From Prinsepia uniflora (Eukaryota; Streptophyta; Magnoliopsida; Rosales; Rosaceae), in assembly GCA_032719365.1 (NCBI GenBank), contig CM064871.1:33453566-33517565 (forward strand): 64,000 nucleotides of DNA. The letters are read 5' to 3'. Below are positions 25,500-36,893 of the stretch, piece after piece (position 1 is the first letter of the stretch; every line of letters starts with the position of its first letter). Position numbers and translations under genes: made by a program. The notes under the pieces were generated by a model that saw only the letters and a program-made list of their open reading frames with translations, was not told the origin of the DNA and searched no databases.

Positions 25500-26530
25500 T
25501 GACACGACCTACCCCCAATCCCCCGGGATTAAGGGATAAGGAATGCTCCCGTCTAACATACACGCGACATGAAGGCTAAACCGACGTCCATCCTCCATGT
25601 AACACGTAAGCCGGACAAGGGATTCCCAAGCGAACCATTCAAAAGCTTTCGAACTTTCCAGAGTCCATAGAACCTACCGTGGATTGCGTATGTCAGAGCC
25701 TTTCCCTAGTCTCTGTTTTTCACAATTCTCGGCCACCACTCACGGCAACCGTCGTGATCAGGCCACCACACCTTTCCATCTCTCACTTCTTTTCACCAAT
25801 CATAAACACTCATCACTGGTTGAGGGGAATTGGTTCACACAGAGCTCACGGTTTCCTACTGTCTCTATTTTTCCATTTTTAGCCCAAAACCATTTAAACC
25901 AATTAAACCCATTTAAAACAAGATTTGAGGCGGCTGAAGGACCTTCCACAACCTTACAGCAAGGGACAAGTATCCCAAATCTTATGGGCACAGATTCCAA
26001 TACAAGCCAAGTGTCACCAAGCCTCTGGCCATAATTCCCAATGCAGCAAATGACCATTTTACCCTTTTATCTACAAATAACCATTTTGCCCCTAAGACAT
26101 TTAGACCAAAAGCCGAGCCGTCCGAAGTCCGATGATAGCGTGCCAGCTGTCATTGTATTCAGGGGATCGAGACCTACCTAACGGTCCTCAAAATACGTGA
26201 AAATAACTTGTCGTATAAAAATTCAACCATTTGCCCCTTTTCAACCAAATTACCAAAATACCCTCGAACTTCTGAACATCATAACTTCTTCCTCGAATGT
26301 CAGAATTGGATGTGTCACCTCTCTATGAACTCGTGACGTCCCGAACTAAGTCACAATCATCGGCCAACATCTTCCTTCGTCCGACCTAAAAGTCAACATT
26401 TTGCCCATTCTAGGGTCAAAATCGTCATTTCGCATCGCCTGTCCGAAACTACCCAACTAAACACCGATTAATCACACTAACCCGTCATTAATCACTAATC
26501 TAATCCCGGTTTCTAGGACAGGTCGTTACA
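25500..26530 (-). mobile_element. G second LTR with about 1.96-kb internal deletion
   Basis: Starts TGACACGACC and ends AGGTCGTTACA. It follows the full-length G LTR to TGCGTATGT (25693), then jumps to the sequence equivalent to about 15193. Arms A and B, the array and the GC block are therefore all gone. Followed by the PPT at 26531. Confidence 0.87.
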
Positions 26531-26904
26531 ATCTCCCCCTTAAAAGAATTTCATCGTCGAAATTCCGAATCTCGTACGTCTGTAACGAACTGGGGGAAAT
26601 CCAACTGAGCTCACACCTGGGTCTCCTACCCAGTGTCCATCACCTACCAATCCAGCTTAGCTTGACAGTTCCCAAACTATCACCAATACTCTGCCAGGCG
26701 AAACAACTCATACCAACCCTCGGTTCAGCTGGCGATCATCTCATTCTCACCGAGGTCAACACCTTTCCAACTCGTATCCGCGGTACCTTTAACGTTGCAC
26801 CAGCCGACATTCACGGCTCAACTAACACACGGTCGTGATGCAAGACTACCAGTCACATCAACCTTAACTCAGTCTCGAGTCGTGCATACCTCGCATTAAC
26901 GCCT
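26531..26904 (-). mobile_element. G interior fragment, third copy
   Basis: PPT ATCTCCCCCTTA on plus, then a close match to 16031-16400. It ends near 26904, where F LTR sequence resumes (compare 31970-32000). Confidence 0.82.
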
Positions 26905-27238
26905 TTGCATATCTGGAGCCTACTTGAGACGAAAGTCAAGCTGTCTCGAAAAAAGTGCAATCGTTCCTCGAAACTTCCGTGAGCCGTAACTTTTTCGTCG
27001 AACGTCCAATTTTGACGTGCCACCTGTCTACGGATTCGTATCGACTCGATCTACGTAACGGTCCTCGACCCTCGGGGGTTGCACCTCCCGAGTCAAAATT
27101 CAAGTTTTTAACCTTGTCTAGGGGCAAAATCAGAATTTCTTCATGAACGTTCGTTAATTCTCAACTAATCCCCAATTAGCCTCGCTAATCCGTCATTAAT
27201 TCTTAATAAATCCCGATAATTCGAGACGGCTCGTTAAA
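26905..27238 (-). mobile_element. Element F left (3') LTR, second part
   Basis: Matches the end of F's right LTR (31975-32308). The terminal GTTACA has decayed to GTTAAA. Followed by a PPT-like tract (AACTTCCCTCTT on plus) at 27239. Confidence 0.82.
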
Positions 27239-30200
27239 AACTTCCCTCTTCAGTAATTTCTTCCTCAAAATTCAAACTGACCTGGTTCCACAACCAAACT
27301 GTGGAAATCCAATCGTGTCCATCGACTCTGTACTCTCGTGTAATGTACACATCCATCACAAACACCGTACTCGTCGATACGCACTGTCACCGTACTCGTT
27401 GATCTCACCTCACTCTCGGGAGGTCAATCCTACTAAGTTGTCGTCCAATAGGCTTTTCCGTCTACCACTATAACCTACTTCGTCCCATAACCACCAGGCT
27501 GAAAAACGATATCCCACTAAGGGCTATCACATCCAAGCTGGCATCCAGCGTAGCATTCACTCAGACAACATCCTTCGGGTCCTGCCACCCCCATGGCTCG
27601 AATCCCATCTCGCAGGTCATCCTCAAAACTATGTCGTAAGTTTATTCTACCTCGATACCCCCATCAGCAAACCTCGGGTTTCCTCGTACTCATACCGACT
27701 TCCTCAGTGATTCTTGCTGACTCTAGTGAGAGTCACGACCATCCGTACCACGATATGTCACAACCATCGTGACTAGCCGGCATCGCTCGCCTACATTGTG
27801 CTTTCGCTGCGCTACTCTGATCTCGACTCACTCTCGAGTCCTCATAGCGATCTCCGCTGACATCTAGACTCACCTCGAGTCTCAACTGTCGTATTACTCC
27901 TTCGGTCGACACATATACGACATCTCACCCATCCGGGGTGTATCTGGACCCCAATCGAATACTTGTCTCAGTAGAGGTTATCATCATACCACATCTCTAG
28001 GTTTCTTCTGGCCCACAAGGCCCTGACCTCTCGGCTCTCAATCTCTGAACCCTTTCAGTCCACTCTGCTTGAGCACACAGGATTCGACATCCAATAAACT
28101 CATCACTATGTCGAAACACATCCGAACGTAATCTCTTTCAAACCATCACTATCGGATCAAATTCGATCGCCGTCTTACGTCCATCTAGGACTCTGACCCT
28201 TCGACAAACATTCGTACTCTTGGGGAACTCTCAACCCCGACATACTGATTGATCGTGGTCAATCCCATAGTCCAACGTGCACAACACACTAGTGCACCCA
28301 CATCACATCAATCATCAAGGCCCTACTCGGCCTGATCTAGTCCCGCACTCGGGTAACGTCCAATCACCCATTGCTATCCACGCTCCAACTACGGCTCGAA
28401 ACTCAAACTTCTATCACTCGGTGCACTTCAATCCAGCACACTCTCTATTCTCATCCCAATATAGATTATACCACAGTTCACATATCCAACCTCTGTCTTG
28501 TCCTCACACCCATTCCAAATATTCCTCAACTGTCTCACAATCCAACCGATCCTCCTCTACTTCTAGCTTAGCATAATTAGCAGTAAGATTCTCCCCAATG
28601 ACAACCTAACCTCAGTCTACTCGCCTCCCGGTCGTCACAATCACCTCAGTCATCTCGATCTACTGTGAATCCACTACCTCGGACACTCACTTGTCACCTC
28701 CTATGACGATAAGCACCATCTACTCGTCAAATCATTCAAATTTGACGTACAGCCTAGGTGTTCGGTGCTTACACCCTCTTTGAACCCCTTTAGCTGTCAT
28801 ATCACTCCTCGTCGTCCCACCAGAGGCGAATCCAGGAGAATCCAAGATGATGACATCAAAGTCCATTCTATGTCATCCTCCGTCACCCAACAATATCTGC
28901 TAAAGAGTCACACTCAGTGACCTCTGAATATCCATCACCAATGCGGAATCAAGTACTCTTCTCATCGTCTCAATCATAACTTCTCATGATTTCGAAGTTC
29001 CAATTACGTTGGAAACATGCTTCTTTTCCAATTACTGAGCTCGCTCATTATACGAGCATCCCTGCGTCCTATATGCAAACAATTTCCAAGTTCTCAACTC
29101 AACCAGACACCATATAGTGTTCGCGAATACCGTTTATGCACATCCAAAAAGATGTCAATTCATCTTAACCTGATGTACCGCTTGACTGAAGAGTCACAAC
29201 AGGCTACTGCCGTGATCTGCAGTCAATCTCTGCATATCACCATATCTGACCAACCGGTCACTAATTCCCATGACAGTACTCGCGTCGTCCATTTATGCCA
29301 TTCTATCTAACCACCACTTAGGAAATTCGACTTTTAACGTTACCACTCTTGAGCACGCACTCATGCCCCAAGTCTCGTATCATCGGAGAGCTGGTCACCA
29401 AACCAAGTACCCCTCATGCCTCACACTAAGCCACTCGGGATCCTCTCTGTCCCGCTCAGTGCCCACCGAACTCACCTGCTAGCCACTCAGGGCATATCTA
29501 CTATCATGTTGGCATACCAGTTCGCACGTCCTAACTCTATGGGATCAACTCCATCACTCAAACTCGTGTGATACGTCCAAGGATATCTAGGGTACCTGTC
29601 ACTCATCCAGGTACATCCCACTCATCACAGTCACCTCATAGGGTTAACGTGGCACACTTGCCAACATCCAAAGTCAACATCGCATTCTGCGATCGCACTC
29701 AGTCGTAACCGAGTCGAATCCAGAAATTACTGCTCATACTGTGTGTCATTCAAGCACCCTCGTATCCTCGTCATGACTGATGAATCTCATCGCCTCAATC
29801 GTCACGGCAACTTGAGTCTATCCACTCGATAACACTCTATCACGTCCATCGATAGCAAGCTTCTGCCACAACCTCATGTAGACCAATCTCAGCACGTCTG
29901 TCATAACCTTGTGCAGACTAATCTCAGAAACACTCCGTTATTGAGACTCCAAATCCATGCGGTCAACTCACCGCTGGTACCAACCACTCAACACGCAACA
30001 TCCACTGATCGGTCCACCTCAGGATCCGATCGACAAGTACCACACTCTTGGTCACTTGTCCAATCAATCTCTTACCAGGGTTATCACAAACTCGGCTACC
30101 CACCGCAGCACAACCATCCTAAGCGACCCAACACTCTCGACTATGAAAAGTCGTCCTATTTCGACACTGGTATACCACAATCACCGCATGCCATACCAAG

Positions 30201-30512
30201 CCACACAACATCTACACCGTGGCATCCTCTGCCAGTCGACATCCATTCTGGATTCGACACAATGAAACATGGCTGCTCAAGCCAAATAGGGTCAATGTTC
30301 TTATTCCAACCAGACTCCTAGGGTCACCCATGACCCCCACTGACACCACTTGTCACAATCCATAACCGTTATGACCACTTGATGGTCCAACTCTCAGGTC
30401 GTCGTATTGTGTCTATTGATCCACTGGATACTATTTCCAGTGACACTACGACTCTAAGCCGTTCGTTTTGCAAGAATACCGATCCGACTCAGGATCTACT
30501 ACCTTGAAACAC
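27239..30512 (-). mobile_element. Element F interior (non-coding)
   Basis: About 3.3 kb from the PPT to the truncated right LTR. Resembles E's interior in order and wording (e.g. TCTGGACCCCAATCGAA at about 27944 against TCTAGACCCCATCGAA at 7504), so E and F are related families. The longest frame is 136 codons with no recognisable motif. The PBS is missing. Confidence 0.78.
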
Positions 30513-32308
30513 GCGGCCTCAAGCCCGATTTCACAATCATCTGGGCCTTTAGCTCGATATCACAACTAATGGGGCCTCAAGCCCGATTTCACAACTAACG
30601 GGGCCTCGAGCCCGATACCATAAATCAACTGGGTTACGAGCCCGATTTCACAATCAAAGGGGCCTTAAGCCTGATACCGCAGTCAAAGGGGCCTCAAGCC
30701 AGATATTACAACCAACTGGGCCTCAAGCCCGAATTCGTAAACCAACGGGGCCCTCGGCCCGATCGTATAACTCAAATGGGCCTCCAGCCCGATTTCTCAA
30801 CAAATCAAATGGACTCTAAGTCCGAGGGCTTCCAATCAAATGGGTCTCATTCCCGATTTCATATTTCCAAATCCAAAACCCATTCATTAAACCCTCATTG
30901 AAAACCTAGGACGTACAAACATCGTATAAAATCGGAAATCTAGAAATACGGGCAAATACGTAAATCCTAGGCTACCACAAACAAATGCACTCATGGCATC
31001 ACAAAACATGTATTTAAAATATTTATAAACATTTATGCATGCATCACTTTAGAAAGAAGGGTCCATTCACAGACTGTCCGAAGCCGCACCTTGATACGCG
31101 TGCCATAAGCCTCTCCCGGGCCAATCGTCGCCTCTAGGGTTCCCGAACCTATCCAAATTAATTTAGAGGGTTACTAACTTCTTAAATAACCCCTCACCAA
31201 AGCCCTGTAATTTTCTAGAATTTTTAATTATTTTTAAAGTCGATCCTAACCTTCAGACATCACGAACTATATCGAGACGATATCCGATCGACTCAAAATT
31301 AGTCCCAAAATATTCGTTGCATCGAACAGATGATTTCCCATGTTGGAAGTTACCCTAAACTCCCCACCATTTGCCGCCATGCACCGCCAGAAGTTGCTGC
31401 GCATGGTAGCCACAGGCCCTGCGTACTGTTCATATCTTTCGTTCGGCAGACCGGGTCCGACCTGTCCGCCTGGTTTTCGGTCTCGTCCAGCCATTTTCCA
31501 CCCTTATTTCAGCCTAATTCGAACCCGAATAAATCCTAATATCTTCCTATTTTCAATTCCTATCATTCTACCCATTTAAAACAAAGAAAATGGGCTAAAG
31601 ATCCTACCTTTGGATCGAAGGAACATCTACCAGTTTTCTCCCTCGGTTCCCAATCGTCTACGAGCACCTCTGCCACAGTTTCAATCTCCATCAGTTCCTT
31701 GGATCACCAGAGATCCTTTTTGATTAATAGAATCGATCGACATCACCTAAAACCTATTTTCCAAATTCAAACTTCAAACCTTACCATTTTGGTTTCTCGG
31801 TCCACCGTCAACGATGGCGCTCGATCCGGCCACCGTTCGACTCGCCTGATCCTCCTCTCTCACTTCTCTATTTACACCACTAGCATCAAATGAGGATTGA
31901 GGGTCGTGTGTTTGAGATTTTGGGGGTGGTGGGCAATGGATGAGTGACACTTGTCACTCATCCATTGGGCATGAGAAAATATCTGGGGCCCACTTGAGAC
32001 AAAAGTCAAGCCGTCTCGTAAAACCCGCACTAGTTCCTAGGAACTTCCGTGAGCCGTAAATTTTACGTCGAACGTTCGATTTCGACGTGCCACCTATCTA
32101 CAAATTCGTATTGACTCGATCTACGTAACGGTCCTTGGCCCTCGGTGGTCGAACCTCCCGGGTCAAAAGTTAACTTTTTACCCTCGTGCAGGGGCAAAAT
32201 TGTAATTTTGCCCTGAACGTCCGTTAATTCTCGGCTAATCCCCGATTAGCCTCACTAATCTGTCATTAATTCTTAATAAATCCCGATAATTCAGGATGGG
32301 TTGTTACA
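30513..32308 (-). mobile_element. Element F right (5') LTR, 5'-part only
   Basis: Aligns with F's left LTR from its position 12288 on. The first kilobase (header, arm A, arm B) and the PBS are deleted. Retains the array 30513-30870 (loop CTCAA/CTCTAA with arms GGGC/GCCC, GGGT/ACCC-like and GGAC/GTCC) and ATGCATGCAT near 31037. Ends GGGTTGTTACA, then TSD TACGG. Confidence 0.82.
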
Positions 32309-33309
32309 TACGGTCTACGCCCGGCTATAATTCATCAAATCAGTTTCCACAAAACCATCATAAAAACAGTGTCTATCAACAATTCACAGACTCAAGATTC
32401 CTCGAATCCTATTAAATCCACAACTGGGTCTCATGCCCGAAATATTTTTCATAAATCTCATAACTGTGTCACAGCCCGATATATCTCACGTTTGACTATA
32501 CTTTAAGTTAAACTATAAATCAACTGGGACATATGCCTGAAAGATATTTCCAATCTGAAAACAATTTCACAATTCAAAACACTTTTCCAAAATTTTCCTT
32601 GACTTCAACCCAAGTCAAGGTCTTATCAACTGGGACTCATGCCCGAATATAGATTTCACGCATCTCCGTGAAATCATTCAAAATCGTTAGTCAAATCCTT
32701 GATTTCACGCCTCTCCGTGAAACCATCAAAATCACATAAAACATATGCACGTAGAATCTTTGGCTGAAGCCTAAACATCATATAAAACATAAATCTCGAC
32801 ATACAAGTCATACTACATTTTCTACGAAAATGCCAATCAAATCATATTTAAAGAATGTGCAATCAATGCATCTCAACTCATGTTCATAAAACATATAAAA
32901 CAGTTATACACACATTATATTTCATAAAACAAAGTCGACTCACAAACCGTCCGTGCTCCGCGCTCCGAATCTCGCTCTGTAAGCCACGTCGAGGCTAATC
33001 CATACTCTCCAGGACCTCCAGACCTATACAAATTATGCTTAAAGGTCACTAACCATCGTTACAAGTCCTTATCATAAACCATCACACATCCTGGAATAGT
33101 CAACGTGTCCCGAACACACTTCCCGAGGAGAAAAACCTCAATTTGACCTACCAAACGATCTTTGATCGACAAGAAACCACCACCATTGGATTCAAATTCT
33201 CGAAACCTTTCAAACATGACGCATTTCACCTTGAAATTTGTGCCCACACATCCTCACTCGCAAGTCAAATTCTTACGCATCGATCAACGACGATTAACGC
33301 TGACATCAT

Positions 33310-33740
33310 GCTAACGTCAGCCTGACAGGTTTGACAGCCTGCCACATGTCACTCCCTGATTGGTGCCATGTGTCATCCTTTGACACTCCCACATCACGTG
33401 ATGATGTCATCTACTGACATCCTCACTAACACGTGTCACTGACACGTCAACTTTGATAACCTGACATCGTGCCACGTGGCACCACCTTGTTGGTCCACGT
33501 GGTCTGACAATGCTGACGTGGGCCTGACACGTCAGCTGCCATGTCATCTGACACACTCTGACATGTTTCCACGTGGCACCACCTCACTAGTCCACGTGGT
33601 CTAACATGGCTGACGTGGACCTGCCACGTCACCTAGTGATTGGACCTGCCACGTCAGCTGCTGTTTAAACCTGACAACTTGCCATGTGTCTCCCTCTGGT
33701 TGGCCACGTGGCCTAACTGGTCTAACAGATGATGATGTGG
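33310..33740. promoter_or_regulatory. Dense ACGT-core (G-box/ABRE-like) block in E LTR
   Basis: Repeats of CCACGTGG, CACGTGTC, TGACGTGG and CCACGTCA, interleaved with GCCTGACA. ACGT cores are known binding sites of plant bZIP and bHLH factors. The block lies in the part of the LTR that is upstream in transcript orientation (U3), so it could confer stress- or ABA-responsive transcription. It is longer than the corresponding block in the left LTR (6040-6235). Confidence 0.5.
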
Positions 33741-34198
33741 ACTACCACATCTTCATCGTCAACCTCTAGTCGAGTTGTCCCGTTTGACTATAACGGGTCG
33801 ATTTGACCCTCGACACTGACCCGGCCAGAACTCAACCATCTAGCCACTGTTTTCCTCTATTTTTCTTCCTATGCACTCGTGTCACTCCCAGAAACAGTTC
33901 TACAATGTCAAAATTGAGAAATAAGGCCTAGAAATTACCTCACAAGCTCAAACTCCCATGACCAGTTTTTCGAACCGCCACACTAAGCCGTCCCGTGGTC
34001 CTTTACTATCCATTTTGGTCCCTACAGGCTCGCAAGAGATCCCAGAACATGTTCAAATCATTAGAACCATCCCCTAACAAATAAAACTAAAAATCAAATC
34101 CACCCAAAATCACGGTTTATTGGTATATCTTTTTTTGGGTTTCCTCAGCCGTCCATGGCAGCTCATCCGCTCCTCACTGCCATCCTTCGTCCCTCCAT

Positions 34199-34201
<3 letters not shown>

Positions 34202-34232
<31 letters not shown>
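34202..34232. repeat. (TC)n microsatellite
   Basis: Uninterrupted TC repeat in E's right LTR. The left LTR has only an interrupted CT tract (6680-6705). Confidence 0.95.
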
Positions 34233-34234
<2 letters not shown>

Positions 34235-34535
34235 ATCTCTTTGTGACCCTCAAACTAGGACAAAGGAAGGGAAAAGATTGAGATGTATGAATGAAAAATG
34301 GAGATCAATGGATCGGTGACACTTGTTACTCATCCATTCATCCCTAAAACAGATATTTTGGGCCCACTACAAACAAAAGTGACATGCCTCGTCAATCATG
34401 CAATCGTACTACGATTCGTTCTAGACCCGTAACTTTCCCGTACGAGGCCCAATTTTGACGTTCTGCCTATTTATGGACTCGTATCATCTCGATCTATGTA
34501 ATGGACCTCGGTCCACATGACATTAACCTCTCGGT

Positions 34536-35462
34536 CCATGATGATGTCACCTACAGTGTCATCATCGTCAACCTCTAGCTAGGTTGTCCAACGATCCTGT
34601 AACGGGTCATTCGACCCGAAGGCCAAACCCGATTCTATCTTCGCCATTTCAACTCCTTTTTCCACCATTCTTTCACCATGTTGTTCCTAGCCTACCCAAA
34701 AATTGTCCTACGATGTTAAAACACAAGGAACATACCTGATATTTCTTAGCCAAGATCGAATCCTTTAGGCCAAAGTTCTAGCTCTCACCTGAGTTCCTTT
34801 CTGCATTATTTTCTTCCCTTTTTCATCCATGTAGCGTCACACAAACTCGACGAGCATAACTAGGGCCTCAGCTCCACATTCCAAACGTGTTACATGAGAA
34901 ACCAAATTCCAACGTTTAAAGGTTCACAGGTTTTACCTGGTTGTTGAGTTTCCAAGCAGCCACCACGACCGTACATCCCTCCATCGTCTCTCTCAGTCAC
35001 TCTTTCCCTCTTTATTTCCCTCAAACAGAACTAGATGATGAAGACAATGATATTAAGGGATGGGGGTAGGTTTCGGGTATGTTAAACCAAATGAGGAGAG
35101 ATGTGCATAAATGTGGGGATACAGACCAATGGGGTGAGTAACACTTATCACTCATCGTATGGTCCCAAAACAGATAATTTGGGTACCACTAACCAACAAA
35201 CCAAAGTCAACCTTTTTCATAATATGTGCTCTATAAAATCTGCGTAAAACCATTCTAGACCCATAAAATCACTATACGACGTCCATATTCGTCGTGCTAC
35301 CTATCTACGAAATCGTAATTCCTCCATCTATGCCACGAGCCTCGGTAAATGTGCAAATAATCTTCCGAGTCAAAGGTCAAATTTTTTCCCATCTAGGGGC
35401 AAACTCATCATTTTTCCTAGACTAATCTAGATAATCCTGTAATTACGGGACAAGTCATTACA
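34536..35462 (-). mobile_element. Element D left (3') LTR, second part
   Basis: From CATGATGATGTCACC to CAAGTCATTACA, matching 44190-44718 plus 52498-52914. Around 35033-35070 this copy lacks the CACTA element and preserves the empty insertion site (GACAATGATATTAAGG, then GATGGGGG). The PPT follows at 35463. Confidence 0.87.
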
Positions 35463-36543
35463 ATCTACCCTCTTAAATAATTTCGTCCGTGAAATTCACA
35501 TCGATTCATGTCCAAAAACACTAGAAAACCAATCCTACCTGCAGACCGAGGTTCTTACATAGTCACGTCCATGTTCAAAGTCCCTCCCCAGTAAACGCAA
35601 GAAACAATGTCACCCGATGTCAACCAAACTCAAAGGACCAACACCAAATCCCGGCTCAACCCGAGTGGAAAAACCCAAAAAGGCATGCCACCTATCTGCC
35701 ACTGAAACTCAACTCTGAACTCAAATCATTCGTAAGGCATAGGCACTTGTCGTCTTCACCTGCCACCCACGCAGGTGCAATCCAATCTCAAAATTGAAAC
35801 CCCTACTCCTATTGAGCAACTGCCAAGTCGTATGGTACCAGGATTCTCTCAACCTCCGACTACACCCACGAAGAACTATCGTGACCAACTGGTAGTCCAC
35901 CAGCTCCACTGGCTCCGTCCGAGTCTCCTACCAAAAACCCGACTCACACTAGAGTCCTATCTCGGTACCCCGACTCGCCTGGAGACCCAACCTGTGATCC
36001 CAACTCCTCTCGAGTCACTCTTCTCTAGAGCACATCATTCGACACCCAGTCCAAGTATCCTAATGAAAGGTCAACCTCGGATCCAATCCTACTACCATAC
36101 TGTTACCATGCCAACGTGGCCAAACACTTAACCCTGTCTGTTCGATCGTAGATATGGATAGATCGCTCACTAAACTCCGAAAACCTCTAAGAGTTCTCCT
36201 GGTCACTCGATTAACCAGTGAGACACATCCAACACGTACTCCCTGAGAACTCCGAAGTTAAAACAACCTATACACGATCTACTCTAACATCCTGATTGAC
36301 CCAAAGGTCAACCAACCTACGTCTACAAAGACGTACCATCCTCGAAACCCATTAACATTCCGGACACAATCCTCACTGCTCCAAGCAGAACGTCCACCCC
36401 AACCGACCATCGGTCACCAAAATCTAAATAGTTTCAACCTAGGATCCAATTCACCAGTAAACTCCACTACTGCAAGCCACTAGGTCCACATGATAACCGG
36501 TCATTCCCTGGGGTCCAACCACACTGATACCCGGCATCCAATG
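35463..36543 (-). mobile_element. Element D interior, first part
   Basis: PPT ATCTACCCTCTT on plus, then about 1.07 kb of C-rich non-coding sequence with GACTC/GAGTC palindromes. Interrupted at 36543 by L; the TSD CAATG (36539-36543) recurs at 42535-42539, after which 168 bp of interior lead to the PBS. Confidence 0.82.
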
Positions 36544-36893
36544 TGTAACCACCTATCCCGGGAGTCGGGATTAACTTAGGGTTTAATGACGAATTAGCTA
36601 GGTTAATCACGGTCATCGGTCAATGCAAAATGCTGACTTTTAGTTCGGACGGGCAATTGGGCATTGACCGATGACCGTGACGTAGTTTGGAACGTCACGA
36701 GTCCGTAGACAGGTGGCACGCCCGATTCCGACATCCGAGGAGGAAGTTATGATGTTCGGATGGTTGAGGGTACTTTCGTAATTTGGTTAAAAGATGGGCA
36801 TTTGTTGAATTTTTGAACGAAAGGATTTAACAAGCAAACCGAGGACCGTTAGATAGATCTCATCGTCCTGAGTACAACGACAGGCGGCACGCC

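Larger units (their letters stand above)
12593..26904 (-). mobile_element. Remnant G: tandem interior-LTR-interior-LTR-interior
   Basis: Order on the plus strand: interior fragment (12593-13042), LTR (13043-16030), full interior (16031-25499, split by H), second LTR (25500-26530), interior fragment (26531-26904). Both LTRs have a PBS on their left and a PPT on their right, so each serves two interiors. This is the signature of unequal recombination between elements, or of a multi-LTR insertion, rather than a single transposition. Outer LTRs and TSD are missing and the ends lie inside F's left LTR, with about 0.8 kb of F lost. Confidence 0.8.
11241..32308 (-). mobile_element. Element F, LTR element nested in E right LTR
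   Basis: Left LTR 11241-12592 plus 26905-27238, interior about 27239-30512, right LTR about 30513-32308. The TSD is TAGGG (11236-11240) against TACGG (32309-32313), one mismatch. The uninterrupted target is visible in E's left LTR (TGCAATAGGGTCTACG near 5113). The left LTR has lost about 0.8 kb where remnant G replaced it. The right LTR has lost its first kilobase together with the PBS. No coding capacity is recognisable. Confidence 0.82.
4192..34535 (-). mobile_element. Element E, LTR element nested in D left LTR
   Basis: Left LTR 4192-7157 (2966 bp), PPT from 7158, interior 7158-10365 (3.2 kb), PBS 10351-10362, right LTR 10366-11240 plus 32309-34535. The right LTR stops short of its expected GGGTCGTTACA end by about 120 bp and passes straight into D sequence at about 34535. 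One deletion therefore removed the end of E, a stretch of D and the right TSD. The interior has no open reading frame of note. Element F interrupts the right LTR at 11240. Confidence 0.85.
32309..34535 (-). mobile_element. Element E right (5') LTR, second part
   Basis: Resumes after F at GGTCTACGCCCGGCTATAA. Contains arm B' variant GTCGACTCAC (about 32936-32945), an enlarged ACGT-core block (33310-33740) with repeated CCACGTGG and TGACGTGG, and a (TC)n run. Ends abruptly at TCTCGGTC, joined to D LTR sequence. Confidence 0.83.
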
